This document shows, piece after piece, positions 58,922 to 64,000 of a DNA stretch of 64,000 nt. The stretch spans positions 193,275 through 257,274 of the forward strand of contig NZ_JAGDWX010000023.1 in NCBI RefSeq assembly GCF_023256195.1, read 5' to 3'. The DNA is from Acidithiobacillus sp. (GTDB lineage Bacteria; Pseudomonadota; Gammaproteobacteria; Acidithiobacillales; Acidithiobacillaceae). The notes beneath the pieces were generated by a model. The model did not search any database. It was not told where the DNA came from and saw nothing but the letters and a program-made list of their open reading frames with translations. Position 1 is the stretch's first letter. Every line of letters starts with the position of its first letter. The translations under genes were made by a program, and so were the position numbers.

Positions 58922-61162
58922 TCAGTGCAACAGGGTGGCGAGAACGGCGGCACCGTTCCAGCTGGCGTGCAGGAAAATCCCCGGCCACAACGACCGGTAC
59001 TTCAGGCGCAGCCACAGCAGCGCCAGAGCAAGAGCGGCGATGGGTATCAAAGCCTCAGGATAATGGAAATTGTCCACCTTGGAGGGCAGATGGACGAGTA
59101 CGAAGAGCAGGCTGACGATGCCACCGGCAAGCCACGGGGACAGGCGCTGGCGCAAGCCCGCAAGACCGGCTCCGCGAAAGACGATTTCCTCTACCACCGG
59201 CGCCAGGATCACGGAGAGAAAGATCATCAGGTAGCGGGGCCAGCCGGTCATGTGGAAGGCATCGAATACCCCCAGGGTCTGCGGGCTCAAATGGGTTGGC
59301 GGAGGAAAAATCTGCACCAGCAGGGCACTCAGGCCAAAAAGCAACAGGGCCAGCATCAGCGCTACCGGGTAGGCGCGGACCGTGGAGGCAGGACACCAGC
59401 CGATGCCCTGGGGGCTGCGCCACTGCTCGCGGCTCAGATACCAGCGCAAGAACCCCAGTAATGCTGCCGCTGTAAGGATGTAGGCCAGCAATCCTGTCCA
59501 CACCCGAAAGTCCAGACTGAGCTCGGCAATCCTTGCGTGGAGCAGCGCCACCGGCGGCTTGAGGTGCTGTACCCCGTAACGCGCACCCAATTCCAGCCCG
59601 ATCCAAAACCCCCGCGCAAAAACGGCGAAGGCCGCCACCACCGGCTGCCCCAGGAAAAAAGCGATCATGAGCAGCAGGGCGGCAAGGGGCGTCCAGGGAC
59701 GCTCGCGCGTGGGCGCCATGGTCGGCCCGACGTGGCGCGCAGGCCCCCGACCCAAACCCGTCAGGAGCCAGTCCGCCCGCCCCAGGCGTCCCTTGACACC
59801 TTGGTGCGCCACGAGGACGAAAAGAAGCGCTACGAGGCTCGCGCTCACATCCCAGACCGGTGCCTGAGTCCTGGCCGCGGAGGGGGCCAGCAGGCTCCCG
59901 GCCAGCAAAAAATTCAGCACGAGCATGTTGATCACAGCTCCGGTGCCCACGAGCAAGCCATAGCGGACACCCCGGAACGCCCCCGTAATAGCCACCGCCG
60001 CCATAGGGAGATAGGCATTGATGACCAGGCTCGCTGTAAAGACCGTCAGCGTTGCCAAGATCGTCCAGATCGGCACCTGCAGATAGATTAAGACCAGGAA
60101 GGGGATCAGCAGGCTCGCGGCGACGAGTAGCAACAGGTGTCGAGCAAAATCCTGCATCCATCGGGCGAGCATGGTCTCGCGATGGTCACCCCAGGCGCCG
60201 GTGAGCAATAGGTATTGCCACTCGAAAGGCCGCGATGTCCAGCTCCCCCAGGCCAGACCGAAGATCGAGGCAAAAGTCAGGGTACGGACGATCACCAGGT
60301 CTGGGATGTCGGCTCCTGCTGGCACGTGGCTTGCGAAGGCCAGCGCTATGCTAAAACTGAACGCAAGGGCCGCAAGCCCTATACCCTGTTGCAGCAGCGA
60401 CCCCAGGATGCCGTAGAGCCGGGGGCCGTAGACCCAGGGCGCGAAGCGCCAGCCCGGCGGTGTCCATGCCCAGGCCTTGCTCCATCGGCCGAGACGCAGG
60501 CTCGGCACCCTTCGCCGTGCCGAGCCGCGCAGGTCCAGAAACGCGCGCAGCTCACGAGGAGTGTAAAGAAGCCCAAGACCTAAAAAGCCCGCAATCAGCA
60601 GAGCGAGGGGAACGGCCGCGTTGGGGGGCAAGGTACCGATACGCCAGTAGATTGGCCCACTGAAAATGAGGAGGTAGAAAGGGGACAGGACCAGTAGTCG
60701 CAATCCACGGGTCGCACTTCCCGCCGGAGTCGATAGCGAAATGGGCAGGGTCGCCAGGACCGCGCCCCCCAGCAGAAAAATCAGAGGGAGCAAGACCGCT
60801 CCCGTCGGTGCAGCCTGCCGGTGCAGCAAGACAAAAAAGCCAAAGACAGCGAGCAGACCGAGCAGAGCGGAAAAAAGCCAGCGGTGATCACGGCGAAAGC
60901 GCGGTACCGGGAACACGAGGGGTTCCGCTACGGTGCGCCAGTAGTGTGTGAACATCCCCGCGCCAAGCATTAAGAAGCCGAGGCCAAGGCTTGTCCGCGT
61001 GCCCATGGCGGCCCAGGCGTGATTCGGATGCCAAGGATCGACGCGGGTATTACTCAAAGACAGACCCACCGCCAGCACAACGAAAAACAGGCCACCGGAA
61101 GTCGCGTAGAGGTTATCGCGTAAGAAAAATCCTGGCCGCAGACTGCGCCAGGCGGCCGTCAT
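58922..61162 (-). CDS. ABC-type permease fused to CPBP intramembrane protease
   Basis: A 746-aa polytopic membrane protein. The first part (about 1-470) has many helices and resembles ABC-2-type export permeases. The C-terminal about 200 residues form a CPBP (Abi/Rce1-like) glutamic protease: EEIVFRG, a His in VHLPSK and HASWNG are the motif positions. The start ATG at 61162 overlaps the stop of the ABC ATPase gene (ATGA), so the two form one transporter. Such permease-protease fusions exist in NatAB-like systems; the cargo is unknown. Confidence 0.85.
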   Translation of the reverse strand: MTAAWRSLRPGFFLRDNLYATSGGLFFVVLAVGLSLSNTRVDPWHPNHAWAAMGTRTSLGLGFLMLGAGMFTHYWRTVAEPLVFPVPRFRRDHRWLFSALLGLLAVFGFFVLLHRQAAPTGAVLLPLIFLLGGAVLATLPISLSTPAGSATRGLRLLVLSPFYLLIFSGPIYWRIGTLPPNAAVPLALLIAGFLGLGLLYTPRELRAFLDLRGSARRRVPSLRLGRWSKAWAWTPPGWRFAPWVYGPRLYGILGSLLQQGIGLAALAFSFSIALAFASHVPAGADIPDLVIVRTLTFASIFGLAWGSWTSRPFEWQYLLLTGAWGDHRETMLARWMQDFARHLLLLVAASLLIPFLVLIYLQVPIWTILATLTVFTASLVINAYLPMAAVAITGAFRGVRYGLLVGTGAVINMLVLNFLLAGSLLAPSAARTQAPVWDVSASLVALLFVLVAHQGVKGRLGRADWLLTGLGRGPARHVGPTMAPTRERPWTPLAALLLMIAFFLGQPVVAAFAVFARGFWIGLELGARYGVQHLKPPVALLHARIAELSLDFRVWTGLLAYILTAAALLGFLRWYLSREQWRSPQGIGWCPASTVRAYPVALMLALLLFGLSALLVQIFPPPTHLSPQTLGVFDAFHMTGWPRYLMIFLSVILAPVVEEIVFRGAGLAGLRQRLSPWLAGGIVSLLFVLVHLPSKVDNFHYPEALIPIAALALALLWLRLKYRSLWPGIFLHASWNGAAVLATLLH

Positions 61163-62082
61163 GAACGCTCCGCATCGGTCAGGGCCAAGAAGATCGACCC
61201 CATGTCCTGGGGTATCTCGCTGCGCCAAAGTGCCTCGGACTGGGCCCGCTCTGTTGCGGACAGGGCACGCCAGCCGCGCACCAGAATGGTACCGTCGGTC
61301 GTCTTGGTCAGTACCTCCAGGCCCGCGGGCAAGGTCGGCAAGTCCAGCCCATCTGCCCGCGGATACAGCCAGCGCAGATCCTCGCGCCGATCCACAGTGC
61401 TCCAGTCCCCCAAGAGGCAACCCTGGTGCAGAATCAGGCTACGGTCAGCGAGGGGCTCGAGGTCCGACAGGATATGGGACGATAGTAGACAGGTACTGCC
61501 ACGTGCCCTGCAATCGCCATGCAAGAGCCGGACAAAATCGAGCCGCGCCCGGGGATCGAGACTCGACACCGGCTCGTCCAAGAGGACCAAGCGTGGCCGG
61601 TGGCGCAGGGCAAGCACGATGGCCAAGCGCTGCCTCTGGCCCCCCGATAGTTCCTGCACCCGCGTCCGCCGCGACAACGCGGCCCAGTCCTCCAACTCCG
61701 GCCAGCATCGCCGCTCTCGAGGATAGAACGCCCCAATATAGTCCAGTAGCTCTCCCACGGGCATCCAGCCGAAGCCGGAAAAGTCCTGCGGTACGTAGCC
61801 AATTTCCAGGCGCTGGGCTTCCTTCAGGCGGGCGATTTCGCCATCGAGGACGAAGACGCTACCGCGATCGGGCAATATCAAGCCGACGAGAATGGACAGC
61901 AGCGTACTTTTGCCGGCGCCGTTGGGACCGATCAGGACAGCGAATTCGCCCGCATCCAAAGTAAAGGAAATATCCTTCAACACTTCCTGCGTACCGAAGC
62001 GCTTCGAAAGCTGCAGACAGCGCAAGGGCGCATTGTCGGCAATTGGCTTAGAGCTGACTGTTGCGGCGGCAGTCACGAACAC
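61159..62082 (-). CDS. ABC transporter ATP-binding protein
   Basis: A 307-aa ABC ATPase. Walker A GPNGAGKST is at 52-60, the signature LSGGQRQRL near 144, Walker B VLLDEPVSSLD, and the switch His in SSHIL. The fold and C-terminal extra domain fit the CcmA/NatA export group. I use GTG at 62082; a GTG two codons later has better spacing from a CCGGAG site. It pairs with the permease-CPBP protein. Confidence 0.88.
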   Translation of the reverse strand: MFVTAAATVSSKPIADNAPLRCLQLSKRFGTQEVLKDISFTLDAGEFAVLIGPNGAGKSTLLSILVGLILPDRGSVFVLDGEIARLKEAQRLEIGYVPQDFSGFGWMPVGELLDYIGAFYPRERRCWPELEDWAALSRRTRVQELSGGQRQRLAIVLALRHRPRLVLLDEPVSSLDPRARLDFVRLLHGDCRARGSTCLLSSHILSDLEPLADRSLILHQGCLLGDWSTVDRREDLRWLYPRADGLDLPTLPAGLEVLTKTTDGTILVRGWRALSATERAQSEALWRSEIPQDMGSIFLALTDAERS

Positions 62083-62118
62083 ACTCCGGAGGGAGACGGA
62101 GGAAGTTTATCCAGAATT

Positions 62119-62145
62119 TTATAGAGGTTACGGCGCCCTGTAAAT
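62119..62145 (-). promoter_or_regulatory. Weak candidate promoter for the ABC operon
   Basis: On the minus strand TTTACA (62145-62140), a short 15-bp spacer and TATAAA (62124-62119) precede the ABC ATPase gene by about 37 nt. The spacer is below optimum. The rest of the 202-nt gap (62083-62284) shows nothing else. Confidence 0.3.
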
Positions 62146-62284
62146 CCATGGGTCCGGCCAATTTCGCCGCCGTGCGAGGACAGAGTCTGCGCCGCATCCG
62201 AGCCCGCACTCGCCATCTCCAGGGCCAAAGACCGGCGCCCACCGCCCAATCCTTGGGTGGGGGTGCTCGGGGCCTACCCCGGCA

Positions 62285-63748
62285 TCACACCCACTCGCCC
62301 GGTTTTGCGATTTCCTCATCGTCGTACCAGAGGCTGCCAGGAGTATCTTCATATTCCTCTGACCGTCGGCCGCTGTGCCGCCCTTTGCCCACCCAGGCAA
62401 AGGAGAAGCGCTTCGCGAAATCGAAGAGATCGCAGAGAAAATAGGGGCATCGCTCCGGTTCCCGGCTGAGGGTGTAGGGCCACAAGACGCGCAGGCAATC
62501 GACGATATCCTGGGCCGTGGCCTGCCAGCGGCGCAGCGGTTTTTCGCCCTGCCAGAACTGCCGAGGCCAGGGTACCTTCGGATCGGCGTGGACCAGCCAG
62601 CCGCGGTGCAAGAGCAGGTGCAGCAATTCCAGGACGAAGTCCTGCACCTCCCTTCGAGGCAGGGTCTCGAGTTGCAGTCCGCGCAGCAGTTGATCGAAGG
62701 GGAATCCGAAGTGGTAGCGTGCCAAGGCGTCGACGGAATCGAAGCCCAGGCGGCGGAGATGCCTTTGCAGGGCGAGGCCCACCACGGGCGCGGCGTCCTC
62801 GTTGCGCGGCAGGAGCGCCCACTCACCTGCCTTGGCGTATTCAGAACTGTCGTACCACAGGCCACCGGGTCGATGCTCTTCCGCCAGCCCATGGGCAACG
62901 AGGATCTGCTCGTTCCAGGCCACCCAGGCAAATTGCATGTACCAGGCACAATAGCTCGTCATTACATTGATGTAATCGACATGCTCTACGTCAGGCCAGT
63001 ACAGGCGATAGCAGTTCGCCGCCACCTCGGATGAAGCCGCCCACAGGGGTAGTGGGCGTGCCGGGGAACGACGTAGCTCGTTGATGGTTTTGCCCGGTTG
63101 CGCGTGAACGAGCCGGCCTTCTTCTAAAAGGCGCCGCAGGATGGCAGAAAAGACCTCCGGAGTTTCTTCCCGAGAAAATGCGAAGGGCAGGTAAGCGGCG
63201 ATGTGACCCAGGTGTCCCGGAAAGAAGTGTGCGCAGAATTCTTCCCAGTCATCTACTCCCGTTATCGCAAAGAGGACATCCCAATCGACTTCTTTGGATT
63301 CCCTGTTACGCTGTTCCCTTGGGGGAAGATGTACCGGTTTCACCCGGGTAATATCCATTGTCCAAACGGGGCCGGTATCGTCGATGGCGCCGCTATAATT
63401 GCGCAACCGCACGAAGCGATCGGCGCCCGTAAAGACCATCTCCTGAAACGTCTCGCCCGCAACTCCGGTACTCACGCTGCGTCGCGCTGGGGCTTGGCTC
63501 AAAATGTGCCAAGGGACGGAGGCTGGCGGTAGGTCCGGCTGGGCGGTGATGTTCCCCAAAAAAGCTGCAGCGGCTTCTGGGATTGTGGAAGTCCCTGGAT
63601 CCGACTCCGAGGTAGTTTCATGTTCCTCGACCGTGGGTCCTGGTTCCGGCGAAGGTGGGGGTTGGGGTTCCTCTACCGCGTCAGTGGGGTGGCTCCTCCC
63701 TACGAATCTTTGGATCAGATTGCGCAATAATTGGATCAAGGTATGCAT
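62285..63748 (-). CDS. Unknown two-repeat protein (487 aa)
   Basis: I do not recognise a family. An amphipathic start (about 1-18) leads into a proline/glutamate-rich linker to about 60. After a beta-rich region, two similar units follow, at about 155-335 and 340-487. Each has an L-L-x-x-G-x-L-V-H-A strand, a Trp-rich middle, and a closing FAWV...PG-x-LWYD-x-x-E-x-AK-x-GEW motif. The second closing copy reads LWYDDEEIAKPGEW and ends the protein. No membrane helix or signal peptide is clear. A paralogue lies upstream at the window edge, sharing 55 identical bp. Confidence 0.75.
   Translation of the reverse strand: MHTLIQLLRNLIQRFVGRSHPTDAVEEPQPPPSPEPGPTVEEHETTSESDPGTSTIPEAAAAFLGNITAQPDLPPASVPWHILSQAPARRSVSTGVAGETFQEMVFTGADRFVRLRNYSGAIDDTGPVWTMDITRVKPVHLPPREQRNRESKEVDWDVLFAITGVDDWEEFCAHFFPGHLGHIAAYLPFAFSREETPEVFSAILRRLLEEGRLVHAQPGKTINELRRSPARPLPLWAASSEVAANCYRLYWPDVEHVDYINVMTSYCAWYMQFAWVAWNEQILVAHGLAEEHRPGGLWYDSSEYAKAGEWALLPRNEDAAPVVGLALQRHLRRLGFDSVDALARYHFGFPFDQLLRGLQLETLPRREVQDFVLELLHLLLHRGWLVHADPKVPWPRQFWQGEKPLRRWQATAQDIVDCLRVLWPYTLSREPERCPYFLCDLFDFAKRFSFAWVGKGRHSGRRSEEYEDTPGSLWYDDEEIAKPGEWV
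62389..62443 (-). repeat. 55-bp exact repeat, copy 1
   Basis: A 55-bp run identical to 63946-64000, inside the last repeat unit of the 487-aa gene, coding for the FLCDLFDFAKRFSFAWV segment in the same frame. The match continues to the window edge, so its full length is unknown. Confidence 0.95.
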
Positions 63749-63841
63749 GCTCGTAGCCTCATTTGCAGGGATTGGTGAGGTGCCGCCTGCTACAGCGCGA
63801 TCGTGTTTGTGACTGGGGGTGTGGAAGATAACAAAATGTGT

Positions 63842-64000
63842 TCATTCCCATGCTCCCGGTCCAGCGATTTCCACACTGTCGTACCAGAGGCTGCCGGGGG
63901 TGTCTGTGTTTTCTTTGAACCATCTACCCTTGTGCCGACCTTTAGCCACCCAGGCAAAGGAGAAGCGCTTCGCGAAATCGAAGAGATCGCAGAGAAAATA
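63842..64000 (-). CDS. C-terminal end of a paralogue of the 487-aa protein (5' end outside window)
   Basis: The last 52 codons of a gene entering from the right edge, stop TGA at 63842. Its product ends FLCDLFDFAKRFSFAWVAKGRH, then TPGSLWYDSVEIAGPGAWE, closely matching the C terminus of the 487-aa protein. The segment 63946-64000 is identical to 62389-62443. It is a tandem duplicate upstream in the same direction; the 93-nt gap between them shows nothing recognisable. Confidence 0.85.
   Translation of the reverse strand, partial: YFLCDLFDFAKRFSFAWVAKGRHKGRWFKENTDTPGSLWYDSVEIAGPGAWE
63946..64000 (-). repeat. 55-bp exact repeat, copy 2
   Basis: Identical to 62389-62443 and in the same orientation, offset by 1557 bp. 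It runs to the end of the window. Confidence 0.95.

Overview
The window is GC-rich, gene-dense bacterial chromosome from a gammaproteobacterium-like chemolithotroph. An Acidithiobacillus or Acidithiobacillia relative is my best guess. The reasons are an sHdr-type HdrA, a DsrE-family protein, S-methyl-5'-thioinosine phosphorylase and the general housekeeping content. This assignment is inference and was not checked by any search. I recognise no rRNA, tRNA, CRISPR array, insertion sequence or integrase, and no gene-free stretch longer than about 300 bases.

Layout. 1-7354: ftsH (cut by the left edge) and tldD on the minus strand, then nrdAB behind two NrdR boxes spaced 31 bp apart. 7652-9845: a multi-pass MscS-like membrane protein and a PEBP-family protein. 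9920-24843: an accessory block that looks light-responsive (below). 24999-33271: rpmB-rpmG, then CIRCE-hrcA-grpE-dnaK-dnaJ-dapB, an ABM protein, mrp and dcd. 33295-42702: yqhA, dut, coaBC, radC, dgkA, small envelope proteins, dsrE-like, purine salvage, gor, a peroxiredoxin-glutaredoxin hybrid and serB. 42699-57793: mfd, a damaged ispD, ispF, truD, a MerR regulator, an Smr protein, trxB, ftsK, lolA, a FadL-like porin, rarA, serS and a Rof-like protein. 57790-64000: an L,D-transpeptidase, an ABC ATPase with a permease-CPBP protease fusion, and a recently duplicated pair of unknown genes.

The most interesting part is 9.9-24.8 kb. A MerR protein with the CarH/LitR domain layout has lost the residues that bind B12. 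It is transcribed divergently from a photoactive yellow protein (PYP) homologue that keeps the chromophore Cys and the buried Glu. The pyp gene heads a tightly overlapping four-gene operon with an unknown 111-aa protein, an AMP-ligase-like protein (possible p-coumarate ligase) and an SDR-like protein without its catalytic Tyr. The same palindrome, TGTA-TAG-TACA, lies next to the promoter of an orphan hdrA operon and inside the divergent control region between an Fe-S photolyase (phrB type) and an operon for FAD oxidoreductase, DUF1365, Cfa-like methyltransferase, chalcone-isomerase-like protein, MFS transporter and DUF3833 lipoprotein. My reading is a blue-light circuit in which PYP, rather than B12 or a LOV protein, is the light-sensing partner of a LitR-type repressor. 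It would control DNA photorepair, lipid modification and an orphan HdrA.

Other notable points: ispD has an internal deletion of about 150 bp plus a frameshift although ispF is intact; dapB overlaps dnaJ; and the unknown gene at the right edge has a paralogue sharing 55 identical bp.
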